Assembly (NCBI GenBank): GCA_945643635.1
Contig: CALZFC010000268.1
Location: forward strand, 1,489,501-1,553,500
DNA from: Allodiplogaster sudhausi
Taxonomy: Eukaryota > Nematoda > Chromadorea > Rhabditida > Diplogasteridae
Length of the DNA stretch: 64,000 nucleotides
Direction: 5' to 3'
The notes beneath the pieces were generated by a model that ran no database searches, was not told where the DNA came from, and worked only from the letters and a program-made list of their open reading frames with translations. A program made the position numbers and the translations under genes. This document shows positions 23,772-34,522 of the stretch, one piece after another (position 1 is the stretch's first letter; every line of letters starts with the position of its first letter).

Positions 23772-24456
23772 TTTGCAATGATCTGGTCGGCGCAGTAATA
23801 ACTAGCAACAGTGAGCACCTTCTCCAAATCGGCCACATCAATTTCTGGGTTAGCCTGATAGACGACCTAAAGCTACATGAAATAGTCATGATTTAAACTT
23901 TAGAGCAAGAAAACGATGAACTTTTACAATGTCCTTTTTTTCACAATCTTTTAACATCTTAGCCTTTTCTTTTTCTTGAATTGAGAGACACGTTTTGTCG
24001 TTGTATCTACCGTACTCTCAGTGATTGAACTGCAGTTCGCCATGGCGAGCTTTCAGTTGCAGAGAATACTGCACAAAAATCAATGTTAAAAAGATATGCC
24101 AACGTTGAGGAATGCTTCGAAGTCATCTGGGTCGATCTCCTTCAGTACGATTTCTTTCATTTCGCCTTCTCGAAAACTGCCCATCAGTAGCGACGACAGA
24201 GGTTCAGAATGGAGAGCGATGAGAGCTCGATTCACAAAAAACTGCAAAAGAATACTTATTTAACCCATATTAAAAGTCAAATAAATCTCTTTATTTCTGC
24301 CCAGACTTAAAGTTGAAACATTTTTTTACGAAAGTTTGGTATTAAGCACACTATAAAGTCAAGTACCTTTCGTCCGCCGACAACTAGGCAGACATCAGAG
24401 AAGCCAGAGTATCCTTCGTTGAACAGAGCCCTCAAGGGCGCGCGGACACCGACCAC
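23772..24456 (-). CDS. MATH-BTB family 2, BTB-domain exons 5-7 (gene fragment)
   Basis: Minus-strand exons are 24367-24456 (VGVRAPLRALFNEGYSGFSD and following), 24104-24241 (ALIALHSEPLSSLLMGSFRE) and 23772-23866 (DLEKVLTVASYYCADQIIAK). Their lengths of 90, 138 and 95 bases equal those of the family-1 genes. The frame is open and the splice sites are good, so selection may have kept it, but the flanking exons are displaced. Exon 3 lies 5 kb upstream beyond a 4.4 kb insertion and has a frameshift (29529-29754), exon 4 was not found with confidence (a candidate lies near 24640-24720), and exon 8 is inverted. The locus as it stands is probably non-functional. Confidence 0.65.
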
Positions 24457-25078
24457 CTGACATGCATATTTATTTTGACCTAATTGTAAAGAAAAAATAT
24501 TTAGTATTGTAATTCATTTAACTCGGAAAAACGGCAAATGTAGATGTTTAACAGTATGTTTGTTGGTTTGATCAAATTTGCTCAAGCATTTATAAATGTA
24601 AAGAATATTAGTGTTTTACTATTAAAACAGTGAGGGAGCATAATTCGAACGCTTTGTGGACGGATAATTTCAAAAAAGGCGCCAGCCAACTTTCATAATC
24701 GATTGGAGAGTGGGGTGAAACGGCCATGAGCTACACGTTTGAAGTGAGCCAACATATAGTGAAAAACGGCGAGGGAAGCAGCATACATAGCAACAGGCTA
24801 AAGCTTCGCAATGAAGGACATGTACATATAATGAAAACATGTGAACGACGGCAGTCGCATTCCGGTGCGAACTATTTTCAACGACTACAGCATTTCGAAA
24901 GTTTTTACGAAAGGAGATGATATCTACTGATAATAATTTGAAAAACACATACACACACACGAACACTACATAGGAAGGCAATCTTTCTTGATATTGAAGA
25001 GCGTTTTTTTTGTTAGCCAAAAACAAAACATTCAAGTAGAGAGTAATGGGGGTCACCGTGACCTGTCAAAACTATTCT
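24457..25078. other. Intronic or degraded MATH-BTB sequence
   Basis: Lies between BTB exons 5-7 and the 4.4 kb element. A weak minus-strand candidate for the second half of the MATH domain sits near 24640-24720 but cannot be confirmed. A short CA run occurs near 24950. Confidence 0.35.
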
Positions 25079-26201
25079 AAGTCCAGAGACGCGGGGGGTC
25101 ACCCTGACCTGTTTTCTTGTCAATGCAACGCGGGGTGTCAGGACGGACTGTTTTTTGGTCAATGCGTCAGCTCGGACTGTGTCCAGCCAAAGTGTACACA
25201 GCAATTGACAAAAGTCTATGTATAAAGCAATGAAGGTGTCCGGGGCGTCGTCTTGCTTCCTGCCAAAGTCATAACAATATTTCACAAAGGTGAAATCACC
25301 ATTGACTATTTTATTTTGGTCGTTCTCAAACACATTCTCCAAATTTTTTTTTGGTCATTCTCATATACACTCTTTGTCATTTATCGGTCATTAACAGACA
25401 AACACATATGTACATATCTCTCAGACGGTAGTCAAAAAACATATGTACATATCTCAGAGCCAACGGTCATTCTCTATCAGACAATGCAACGCGGGGGTCA
25501 ACCTGACCTATTTTTCGGTCAATGAGTGCGGGCAGCAACGTGCACTGTGTACTGACAAAGTCTGAACAGTAACAGGCAAAAGTCAAATAGAAAATATGTC
25601 CGAGGCGTCACATTGGACTGTTTTATTTTGGTGAATCTCATATACACTCTCTGTTTTTGGTCATTAACAGACATCTCTCAGACAGTGGCCATTTTCTTTC
25701 AGAATTTATAACAGCAGTTGTCATTTTTAGTTGGTAATTTCAGACACTCATAGGCAAGTTCCTATTGCCAATTCATTTTCATAGGAATTCACTGTCTTTT
25801 GACGTTTGCAGTATACATTGTTTTTTTTTCATTTGACCACTCAATGGCGTCACAAATGTACCCGTCTCTCTACTCGTCTCTCGCATTTACTCTCATCGTC
25901 TCTCTCTCAGTGCCTCCTGCAGTGGAGTTACATACAAATGCAATCGTCTCTCTTCCTCTCCACATCTCACTCCATGCCCACCTTTTATTACTTTTCACAG
26001 TCTGTCAATCTTTCAAGTCAGCTGTCTTTCTCAGAAAGATAGTGCCACCACTCTATTATATATGTCCGTTTTCTAAACCACATACCTCAAGGTTAAAAAT
26101 TACGAGTTTATTTGTAAGTAACAGGCCACATAGTGAAAGTTCGATATGACAGAATCGCAAGTGCAACAGCAATCGTAAGAATAGGAGCGGGGCGTCGGTA
26201 T

Positions 26202-26398
26202 CTAGACGACTTCGTAGAAACGGCAGCTCGCACAGCGGCGAAGCAGGCCCCCGGTCTACAAAGTACACTAATTAGAAAGTAATACTTTCTCTCTCTCTCT
26301 CACACATTATCTCTCTCTTTTATCCAGCCGCTCTCATTCAATCCATTCATTCTCTCACTTTAACTCTCTGTCTCTTTCTCTTTTCTTTGACTTTACTA

Positions 26399-26431
<33 letters not shown>

Positions 26432-27346
26432 AAAAGTGGAGATACATACCCGGCCGCTCTCCACGTTGTGAATGGGAGCGTCGCAGCAGTCGGGCGTCTC
26501 ATAGAGAGAGATGTCCCGATTGAGCGTGTCGTCCAGGAAGAAGTTGCAGTTCTCGAGGAACTTGCTGGTGTCGACGCACCACTTCTTCTTCTGGCAGCTC
26601 CAGAATGGCTTACCGTTTGAGCCCTCCTATAAAGGGAAAAACGAATAATAAAGGAAACTTAATGAGAAAATAGTACAGTAAAAAAAAAGATAAAACAAGA
26701 AAAACCTGAGTACGCCGGAAGCGGCGGGCCAGCTTGTTGTGGCCACACTTTGGACGCTCAAGCTTGGTCGGCTCAGTCTGAGTCGCTTCGTCCTTCATCA
26801 GAGAGCCAAGTGCCGCCGCCTCTCGAGCAAGCATTGTCCTCTGGCATTCTTCGAACTCCATAGGGCCGTACATCTAATGAAAAGGTAATTTAAGAGAGAA
26901 ATATACTAGTTGCATTTATACCTTAATAGCATAGCCCTGCTCTTCTCTCGAACCCCGTGCATGCATTCTCATCTGCTTCAAATAGTAATAATAAACCCCC
27001 CCCCCCCATTTAAAACAAGTTTTACCTGTTCGTCGTTCTCGGTCACCTTCTTCTTCTCGGCAGGAGTCGCGCTCCTATGCTTCTTCTCTTTCTTCTCAGC
27101 AGATGTCCCACTTCTGTGCTTCCTCTCCTTCTTCTCGGCTGGTGTGCCGCTCCTTTCCTTCTTCTCCTTCTTCTCGGAAGAGTTTCCTCTCTTGCTCGCA
27201 CGTCTCTTGGACTTCTCACTCTCCTACAATATTAACAACTCTTTAACATATAAAAGAATATGAAGAGAACTAGAGTATATGAATTAAAAAAGAGAAATAA
27301 TAAAAAGAAGACTTACGTCAATGTTGAGATACGTCTGCGTTTCCAT
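26202..27346 (-). CDS. GRF-type zinc-finger protein with Lys-rich repeats, 208 aa, five exons
   Basis: Exons are 27317-27346, 27026-27223, 26706-26873, 26450-26626 and 26202-26255. Every intron is phase 0 with GT-AG borders. The product starts METQTYLNID. Exon 2 is a basic region with three copies of an AEKK-[EK]-[RK]-K-like repeat (RSGTPAEKKERKHRSG). Exons 3-4 form a zinc finger of GRF type: CGHNKLARRFRRTQ, then GKPFWSCQKKKWC, with a further Cys-Asn-Phe-Phe. GRF fingers bind single-stranded DNA in TOP3, APE2 and NEIL3-like proteins and also turn up in nematode mobile-element proteins. The short last exon adds CASC. It lies inside the 4.4 kb element, divergent from two small Cys-rich genes, which suggests a role in that element's own mobility, but this is inference. 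Confidence 0.65.
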
Positions 27347-27407
27347 TGTGTAGAGTAGAGGGAGCTGTGAGGAAAGCAACTGGCAGTAAGCAAAACTTGG
27401 AGAGTGA

Positions 27408-27676
27408 ATGAACAGAACGCTAGCCACCACTACCGTAGCTTCTCTCTCTCGCTCTCGGTCTCTCTCCATCTCTCTCTCACTCTCTCTCTCTCGTTCTCTC
27501 TCTCACTCTCTCTCGCTCTCTCTCTCTCCTTTTTCTACTGGATTTAATCTTCGTAGACATGTAAAACGTACACATGCAGACGATCCTCGCACTACTCGTT
27601 ATATTCGCCCTATTGGACTGATAAGCCTATTGGTTGATGAAAATGAGAACCTCTATGTTCAGTTCCGCGAGACGTA
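27408..27676 (+). other. CT microsatellite followed by half of a C2H2 zinc finger
   Basis: 27436-27532 is a long CT-rich microsatellite. The frame that leaves it reads FSTGFNLRRHVKRTH, the Phe/Leu/His/His half of a C2H2 finger, and stops at 27675, two bases before the ATG of the next gene. No CxxC half is visible upstream, so it is a broken finger or an exon whose partner was lost. Confidence 0.4.
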
Positions 27677-28053
27677 ATGTCCCAGTCAAGTAACTCATCA
27701 GCCGGGTCTTCTAGAAAACGCAGAAGAGATGAAACACCACCACACAAGGTAAATGTCATTTCCTAAAAGCCTTAAAAATAGTATTTCTTAAGCGATCGTT
27801 CCAAGACTTGGCTGAAGCCTTCAAGGCGCCAGAAATGTTGCGACCTGCAGCCATACATGCACAGCATTTGATATTTCTCGCAGTTTGCCAAAAATGTGCA
27901 AAACGTAACAAAGCAACTGTTGAAAAGAGAACGATTACTATACATCTGTGTATCTCTTGCCATGAAGCAAACAGAAACATACAATCTACGATATTTCGCA
28001 ATATTGTTTTGAAAAATGGGAACGACCGACTAAACTCTCGTCGTCAGAGTTAA
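27677..28053 (+). CDS. Small Cys-rich protein Z1 with C-x2-C-x17-C-x2-C module, 110 aa, unrecognised
   Basis: Exons are 27677-27748 and 27793-28053, with a 44-base GT-AG intron. The N-terminus is polar and basic (SSAGSSRKRRRDETPPHK), resembling a nuclear localisation signal. Then come CQKC, 17 residues, CISC, the spacing of a four-Cys zinc-binding knuckle, followed by a short tail with FRNIVLKNG. I do not recognise the family. The next gene, Z2, has the same spacing and a similar tail, so the two are tandem paralogues. Both lie within the 4.4 kb element. Confidence 0.55.
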
Positions 28054-28076
28054 CACATCTTCGACAGCGTGCGGTC

Positions 28077-28327
28077 ATGTCAGAGGTTTGTCTTTAAAAA
28101 TGCCTGCTGAGTATACTTATTTGTTTTAGACACCAAACCCGGAAATCCGATGCCTTAACTTTCCACGTGCTCTATATATTCCACTTTGTCGTAGCTGCGC
28201 CATCTACAATGCTCCTCAGGACAATAATGGGAAAATTGAACTGACTCTATGTGATTCATGTCGTGTCACCTATAAGACTGTAAACAATTTCATTTATTAT
28301 AATATTCACTTGAAAGATGTGCAATAA
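28077..28327 (+). CDS. Small Cys-rich protein Z2 with C-x2-C-x17-C-x2-C module, 68 aa, unrecognised
   Basis: Exon 1 is only 9 bases (28077-28085, Met-Ser-Glu), followed by a 44-base intron and exon 2 at 28130-28327. The product has CRSC, 17 residues, CDSC, then YKTVNNFIYYNIHLKD. Cys spacing and tail match Z1 24 bases upstream, and the intron length is the same, so Z1 and Z2 arose by duplication. An AATAAA word overlaps the stop codon and could serve as the polyadenylation signal. It is probably zinc-binding. No function is proposed. Confidence 0.55.
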
Positions 28328-29528
28328 ATGTGTGCAAACTGTCTTTGGTTTTCATGTTGTGAGAAAGGGGTATGCGGGAAGAGGGGGTGAGAAAGACACA
28401 GCGATGTAAGGGAGGGAGAGACATGGGAGAGGGACATGGAGGAGATTGGACGGGGAAGAGAGACTACTGTGACTCCACTGCAAGAGGCAATGAGAGAGAC
28501 GGGGAGAGTAAATGAGAGAAACATGGAGCAGACTTGGAGAGGGAGAGAGGCGATTGCATTTGTGACCCCATTGAGGGAGACATTGAGAGAGACGGTGAGG
28601 GTAAATGCGAGAGACATAGAGCAGACTAGGAGAGTGAAGGGTGCATTTGTGACGACATTGAGTGGTCAAGGGAATAAAGAGAATGTATATGTACATACAT
28701 AACTGCAAACGTCAAAAGACAGTGAATTCCTATGAAAATGAATTGGCAATAGGAACTTGCCTATGAGTGTATGAAATTACCAATTAAAATGACAGCTGCT
28801 GTTATAAATTCGGAAAGAAAATGACTGCTGTCTGAGAGATATGTACATATGTGTTTGTCCAACGCTGATAATGACCGATAAATGACAGAGAGTGTATATG
28901 AGATTGACTTTAAAAAGTCCAATGCGATGACTTGGACATATTTTGTGTTTTACTTTCGTCAGTTACTGTTCAGACTCTGGCAGGGCACAGGCCAAGGTGA
29001 CGCATTGACCAAAAAACAGTCCGTCGTGACGCCCCGCGTTGCATTGACTGATAGAGAATGACCGTTGGCTCTGAGATATGTACATATGCGTTATGACTAC
29101 TGTCTGAGAGATATGTATATATGTGTTTGTCCAAGGCTGTTAATGACCGATAAATGACAAAGAGTGTACATGAGAATGACAAAAAAAAATTAGTGAATGT
29201 GTATGAGAATGACCAAAATAAAATAGTCAATGGTGATTTCACATAGACTTTTGTAAAATACTCTTCTGACTTTGTCATGAAACAAGGCGACGCCCCGGAT
29301 GCCTTTATTTCTTTATACATAGACTTTTGTCAATTGCTATGTACACTTTGGCAGGACACAGTCCGAGCTGACGCACTGACCAAAAAATAGTCCGTCCTGA
29401 CGCCCCGCGTTACATTGACTAAAAAACAGGTCAGGGTGACGCCCCGCTTGGTCAATTTGACGCCCCGCGTCTCTGGACTTATTTTTCTCTGGATGTTATT
29501 TTTGTCGGGAAATTCATGCATAAATAAC

Positions 29529-29754
29529 CGTTCTGTGCCGGGTGGAGCCTGCAGGGTGACAGTGGCCTTGGCGATGCGTACCAATTCGAGGTGCGCCATA
29601 AGGGATGGGAGGCGAGGACGCGGACAAGGAGGGCGGACTTGGCGGCGCCGGCAGGGGCAGGCGCCTTCGAGGCCGCCAACTGCCAGAGCAGCCCGCCTAT
29701 CGGCTTCTGCTCCGACTTCACTTCAGTGGCATCGAGTACATTCGCATTTGAAAT
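29529..29754 (-). pseudogene. MATH-BTB family 2 exon 3, frameshifted
   Basis: Near-identical to exon 3 at 10567-10793 but 226 instead of 227 bases. One G is missing near 29575 (GATGCGTACC versus GATGGCGTACC), which breaks the MATH frame. The downstream intron is interrupted by the 4.4 kb element at 29480. Homology to the 10.8 kb copy continues upstream to about 29892, where a foldback element starts. Confidence 0.75.
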
Positions 29755-29892
29755 CTGTAACACCTGTTGTTTGTTGTATTTCGTTCATTTTAATTAATTT
29801 CTGATTATATTAGAATACATATCGTTAACTGGCACGAATAGAATATTATATTGGAGAAAATCAATGTCGAGAGTTCAGATGTAAAAATATGA

Positions 29893-30502
29893 ATCAAACC
29901 GCTCAACGTTACTTATCCGCATCTCTCTGTACCTCATTAGAACCGCCTTTCTGGGCAGAATGTAATGACATAGAAAGAGTCACATTTCGGTCTCTTTATA
30001 GTGTTCACAGCAAAAGAAACACAAAACTCACAAATTTTGGCGGCGTGCCAAAAAGATTAATTGAGTTGTACATGCTGTAATGAATACATAAATATGCAAT
30101 TTTTTTTTCAGAGAGAGAGAGAGAGTGGTGCGCGAGAGATAGAGATAATTAGAGAGAAAGAGAGAGAGAGAGAGGAAAGAGTGTTGTATATGTATATTCG
30201 ATCTCTTTGTAGTGTTCACATCAACAGCGAGAGAGCTGTCCTGGTACATGAAACTGTTATAGAATGAGAGAGAGAGACAGAGACAGAGAGACAGACAGAG
30301 AGAGAGAGAGAGACCATATTGATTAATAATTGGGCGCAGAAACGACTGTTTGTGAGATTTGTGAGTTTTTGTGTTTATTTTGCTGTGAACGCTATAAAGA
30401 GACCGAAAGGCCACTCTCTCTCTATGTCATTAGATTCTACACAGAAAGGCGGTTCTAATGAGGTACAGAGAGATGCGGATAAGTAACGTTGAGCGGTTTG
30501 AT
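29893..30502. mobile_element. Foldback element of 610 bases
   Basis: ATCAAACCGCTCAACGTTAC at the left end is mirrored at the right end (GTAACGTTGAGCGGTTTGAT, ending 30502). The arms are about 145 bases. The centre contains AG-rich microsatellite tracts (30107-30175, 30265-30313). It has no coding sequence, and no clear target duplication could be assigned. The design of inverted arms around AG/CT tracts resembles the 33066-34522 element. Confidence 0.7.
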
Positions 30503-30877
30503 TACACGCACAAAAGCGGGGGATCCAACTTTTGCCACACGGCCAATTCCTGGCATCATGCCGGAGGGTGTACATACATGCAGCCAAACACATAAAACAA
30601 CATTAGATATACACACTTATGTCACTATTTTCCACTCTCTCTATTTCTCTCTCTTCCTCTCGCATTCCTCTGTCTCTCCGCAAAAATGTGCATAATTTCG
30701 TGTGAACGCATGAACAACTCAGTTAAAATTGCTTGGCACAATGCCAACATTTGCGCATTTAAGCGTTTCTTTCCATTTAAACACATTAAAGCACATACAA
30801 AGAGACGGAAAGTTGATTCTCTCTATGGGCGCAGTCCTTTTCTTCTGGGTAAGTTCTTCAACATTAGATCGCTGTAG
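30503..30877. other. No gene recognised
   Basis: Mixed sequence with a CT-rich stretch near 30637-30680 and a few short open frames without features. Confidence 0.4.
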
Positions 30878-30950
30878 CGGGTAGTGTGGTGGTAGTGGCT
30901 TAGGTGCGTGGTGCGCGGGGTAGTGGTTCGGGTCCGGGCGGGAGCAAAAA
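30878..30950 (+). ncRNA. tRNA-like pol III promoter, possible SINE head
   Basis: TAGTGTGGTGG at 30882 resembles an A box and GGTTCGGGTCC at 30925 fits the B-box consensus GGTTCGANTCC with one change. They are 43 bases apart, as in a tRNA gene. A second A-box-like word, TGGCTTAGGTG, occurs at 30897. The surrounding sequence does not fold into a clean tRNA that I can see, so a tRNA-derived SINE or a decayed tRNA is more likely. No second copy was noticed in the window. Confidence 0.3.
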
Positions 30951-31315
30951 TTCTCACTTCTAATTCCAGATACTACGACGACGGCGTCAACACGACTCTG
31001 CAAACCAGGTTAGCCAGTTTTTCCACTTTTGCGGTTTTTGTTTTACTTGTAGGATAACGATATGTATGCTTTAAGCTTATTTTCGGACTTTTCTTAGCCA
31101 TTTGAATGTTTTTCAAGCATTTATCATGTTTTATGCCCTTGCGAATGGCTTCTGTTACACTCACGTTATTAAGTATAACTTGTTTAGTGTAATAAAAGGT
31201 TTTGTATAATAAATATGCTTAAAAGACCAGCGTTTCCAGCTGCATTTTATCAGTGAGCGGACATAAAGATGTGAAGGGGGCGTGGCTTAACAGCAAATGA
31301 GCGGCCGCCGCGGGC

Positions 31316-31470
31316 AAACGTAACATTTTTGTTAAACCCTGCATGTTACGCCGCGCGTAACATTTCGGGTTGCGCATTATATGTAACGTCCAGAGCAACA
31401 TGAGATGTTCCGGAGCATTTCAACTACATTATTGTTATGTTCCAATGTTACGCGCCACGTAACATCCTTC
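31316..31470. repeat. Cluster of ATGTTACG / CGTAACAT palindromic words
   Basis: Within 155 bases the word CGTAACAT or its complement appears repeatedly, including ATGTTACGCCGCGCGTAACA at about 31342-31361 and ATGTTACGCGCCACGTAACA near 31446. This looks like the subterminal repeats of a DNA transposon or a protein-binding array. It directly abuts a fragment of unit A (31475-31540). Confidence 0.5.
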
Positions 31471-31474
31471 TCTG

Positions 31475-31540
31475 TGTGAGTACCGAAGCGTGAACGGAAA
31501 AAAAGTTTAATGAGCGAGGAATTTAAATTTGACATAAATA
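31475..31540 (-). repeat. Fragment of repeat unit A
   Basis: AGTACCGAAGCGTGAACGGA and the following bases match 46470-46530 in A3. It is followed immediately by the 5-prime region of the RTE element. Confidence 0.7.
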
Positions 31541-31661
31541 ATGGATTCCGGTTTGATGCATTGATCGCGGGCGGTTGCTTTCCCTTCCGCTCTCTCTCTT
31601 CATCATTTTTCTGGATTCCGCTGCAAGCCGGACTGGGCCCCGTGCAGTGTAGCCCCAAACC

Positions 31662-33065
31662 ATGGTCGACTTCTTCTTGGCGACATTAAATGTCCTATCC
31701 CTTATCGACCAATCTCGCGAAGACGCCTTCCTCCACGAGATCAGCAACATCAAGGCAGACATTATCGGTCTCTCCGAAGTTCGCCGTCCACTCGAAGGTG
31801 CAACAAGATTTCATGACGGCAGCTCACTCTTCCACACCGGCCGACTCAGCAACCGCGCGAGGGGCGTTGGCTTCTACGTGTCGCGGAGGTGTTCATCAAA
31901 AGTTTGCCAGTTTGTGTCCGTAAGCCCCCGAATATGTTTTCTGGATGTACAAATTAGCCGTCATCTTTTGCTCCGTATTTTCCAATGTTATGCCCCACCA
32001 AGTTCTCGTTCTCATCAGGAATTTGAAGATTTCTGGTCAGATCTTAACCAAGCATTTCTTACTTCAATCTTTCGGCAGAGACAGTACAGGCGGGTAGTTC
32101 GAGTTGTTTGTGGTGATTTTAATTGTCGAGTGGGTAAAAGGCAAGGTGGTGAACACTCTGTTGGAAATTTCGCACTAGGAGATCGCAATGTTAGAGGGCA
32201 ATATTTGGTGGATTTTGCGGAAGACAATGGTTTAATTGCCGGTTATAGCTTCTTTCAAAAAAGGGATATCAGAAGATATACTTGGGCGGGACCAAATGGA
32301 GCTATTACAAGGGAAATTGATTACATTCTATATCCTAAGGGCACAGATGTGGTAAATGTTGGAGTAATCAACCGATTTGGATTTCAAACTGATCACAGAA
32401 TGGTAAGGGCTCATCTTAGGCTCCCTTTTCGACCAATACGTCATCATAGGACAAAACAAAAGGTAATTCTTGATCGTGCACTTTATAGATATGCCCTTGA
32501 ACAGCAACTCAATTCTCTCACTCCTAATGCAAATCACAATTCAGTTATTTCGGCAGTCCAAACCGCAACTATTATTGTAAGCCAACCAGCCCAAACAATC
32601 TCACGAATTTCAAAAACGACCGAGTCACTGTTAAAGAGGCGCAGGGAATTAAAGATGCATTCAAATGGTATTCAAAGAGTGGAATGGGTTAATGTCAACA
32701 AACAACTTCGGGCAAGTTGGAAGGCAGATAGGGAGAGGCAGTTCAATACTATTGTCTGTGAGGCTATAAGGAATAAAAAGGGATTCAAACAGGACCTTAA
32801 ATCTTTCTCATCTGGCAAAAACATCATCACAAAATTGGTAAAATCTGATGGATCACTGGCAACTAATTCTTCGGAAATTGAAGGTGTTGTAGCGGATTTT
32901 TACAACAAGTTGTATCATGGGGATTGTGGAAGTAACTTTAGATTAAGACGATCAGAAGATGATTTCATTCCTATCGGTCAAGATGAAGTTCTAGCTGAAT
33001 TGAGAAGGTTGAAATGTGGCAAAGCACCGGGAATAGATGGCGTCACTCCAGAATCCCTATTGGTA
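31662..33065 (+). pseudogene. RTE ORF, part 1: AP endonuclease and start of reverse transcriptase
   Basis: 468 codons from an ATG at 31662 up to the target site of the inserted foldback. Endonuclease signatures in order: ATLNVLSLIDQSRED, DIIGLSEVRR, VVCGDFNCRVG, EIDYILYP and QTDHRMV, the usual APE-type catalytic blocks of RTE elements. Reverse transcriptase block 1 follows near codon 450 (LKCGKAPGIDGVTPESLL). The frame is open throughout, so this copy was inserted or inactivated fairly recently. It ends on codon GTA at 33063-33065, of which TA is the target duplication. Confidence 0.85.
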
Positions 33066-33628
33066 CAGTCCCGCTCAACATTGTTGGGTCCGGTATTAAT
33101 AGTATTAATAGTATTAATATAAATAATACAAAATGGAATAGCGCGCTGAATACGCATTTTCGTGCCATTTCGCGTAGGAGTTTAACTATTTCGACCATGG
33201 AGATTACGGCTGTGAAGACCGTTTTCAAAAATATGCTGAAATGGCAGAGATCTCATAATATTGCATTTAATTTGGCCGTGTATGGGTTCCAAACGGGCTG
33301 GCTTCAACTCCTGGACTACAAAGTGCAAAATAAAGTGAAATTTTCAGAGCACTTCTTACGTTTTTTGAGTTTCTTGTTTTATTTCGTTTGAGTTTCTCAT
33401 TTTGTTTATGTATAAACGACGAAAAAAAAGCAAAAAAAAATTTTCGTGCTTGCAAAAATCTGTTCTCAAAAGGGTATCGAACCGAGACCTCAAGATTGCC
33501 GGTCAAAGACTTACCAATACTCTACAGACGGTACGAAGCGATCTGCTGATACCTTTCTTTGGACAGCGTCGATTGCCTCACAAAGGAAACGTCGATTCTG
33601 AACACTCTCTGTTTCATACTTTAGTGGG

Positions 33629-33671
<43 letters not shown>

Positions 33672-33921
33672 GAAAGAGGCGTAAGAAGGTGCAGCGTCGA
33701 CTACATCTACTCTGCGTTTCAAGGCTGAAGCTACGGTATGACGTTAGACCAACGATTTTTTTCTTCTCATTGTCAGCTAACAGCACCTACACCTTCTTTC
33801 ACCTCTCTCTTTCGCCCTCTCTCTATCTCTTTCTCTCTCTCGCTCTCTATTTCTCGCTCCACTTGTCTCTTTTTCTCTTTCTCCCTCTCTCCCTCTTTCT
33901 CGTTCTCTCGCATTCCCTCCT

Positions 33922-33963
<42 letters not shown>

Positions 33964-34522
33964 CCACTAAAGTATGAGCGAACGTGTTCAGAATCGACGT
34001 TTTCTTTGTGAGGCATTCGACGCTGTCCAAAGAAACGTATCATCAGATCTGTTCGTACCGTCTGTAGAGTATTGGTAAGTCTTTGACCGGTAATCTTGAG
34101 GTCTCGGTTCGATACCCTTTTGAGAACAGATTTTTGCAAGCACGAAATTTTTTTTTTGCTTTTTTTCGTCGTTTATACATAAACAAAATGAGAAACTCAA
34201 ACGAAAGAAAACAAGAAACTCAAAAAACGTAAGAAGTGCTCTGAAAATTTCACTTTATTTTGCACTTTGTAGTCTAGGAGTTGAAGCCAGCCCGTTTGGA
34301 ACCTAAACAGGGCCAAATTAAATGCAATATTATTAGATCTCAGCCATCTCAGCATATTTTTAAAAACGGTCTTCACAGTCGTAATCTCCATGGTCGAAAT
34401 AGGTAAACTCCTACGCGAAATGGCACGAAAATGCGTATTCAGCGCGCTATTCCATTTTGTATTATTTATATTAATACTATTAATACTATTAATACCGGAC
34501 CCAACAATGTTGAGCGGGACTG
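33066..34522. mobile_element. Foldback Tc1/mariner-type element, 1457 bases, TA target duplication
   Basis: The ends are CAGTCCCGCTCAACATTGTT and its perfect inverse, flanked by TA at 33064-33065 and 34523-34524. The inverted arms run about 600 bases each (33066-33670 and 33915-34522) with few differences. Each arm contains an AG/CT microsatellite next to the centre, and a non-repeated centre of roughly 245 bases remains. The terminal CAGT with a TA target is the hallmark of Tc1/mariner-like elements. There is no transposase. Open frames inside the microsatellite are artefacts. Confidence 0.85.

Larger units (their letters stand above)
25079..29480. mobile_element. 4.4 kb DNA element with long inverted arms, carrying three zinc-finger genes
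   Basis: AAGTCCAGAGACGCGGGG at 25079 is mirrored by its inverse ending at 29480. The arms extend, with many small indels, to about 26050 on the left and 28340 on the right. Within the arms the words ACGCGGGG, GTCAGG and GACCTG recur, giving repetitive subterminal DNA. Between the arms lie a spliced minus-strand GRF zinc-finger gene (26202-27346) and two plus-strand genes with a C-x2-C-x17-C-x2-C module (27677-28053 and 28077-28327). The left flank resembles the intron sequence at 10455, and MATH exon 3 follows on the right, so the element appears to sit in an intron of a family-2 MATH-BTB gene. I found no clean target duplication and no transposase, so the superfamily is open. Confidence 0.65.

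Noticed and set aside
33668..34139. Long Arg/Glu- or Ser/Leu-rich frames
   Set aside because: They are translations of AG/CT microsatellites inside a foldback element.
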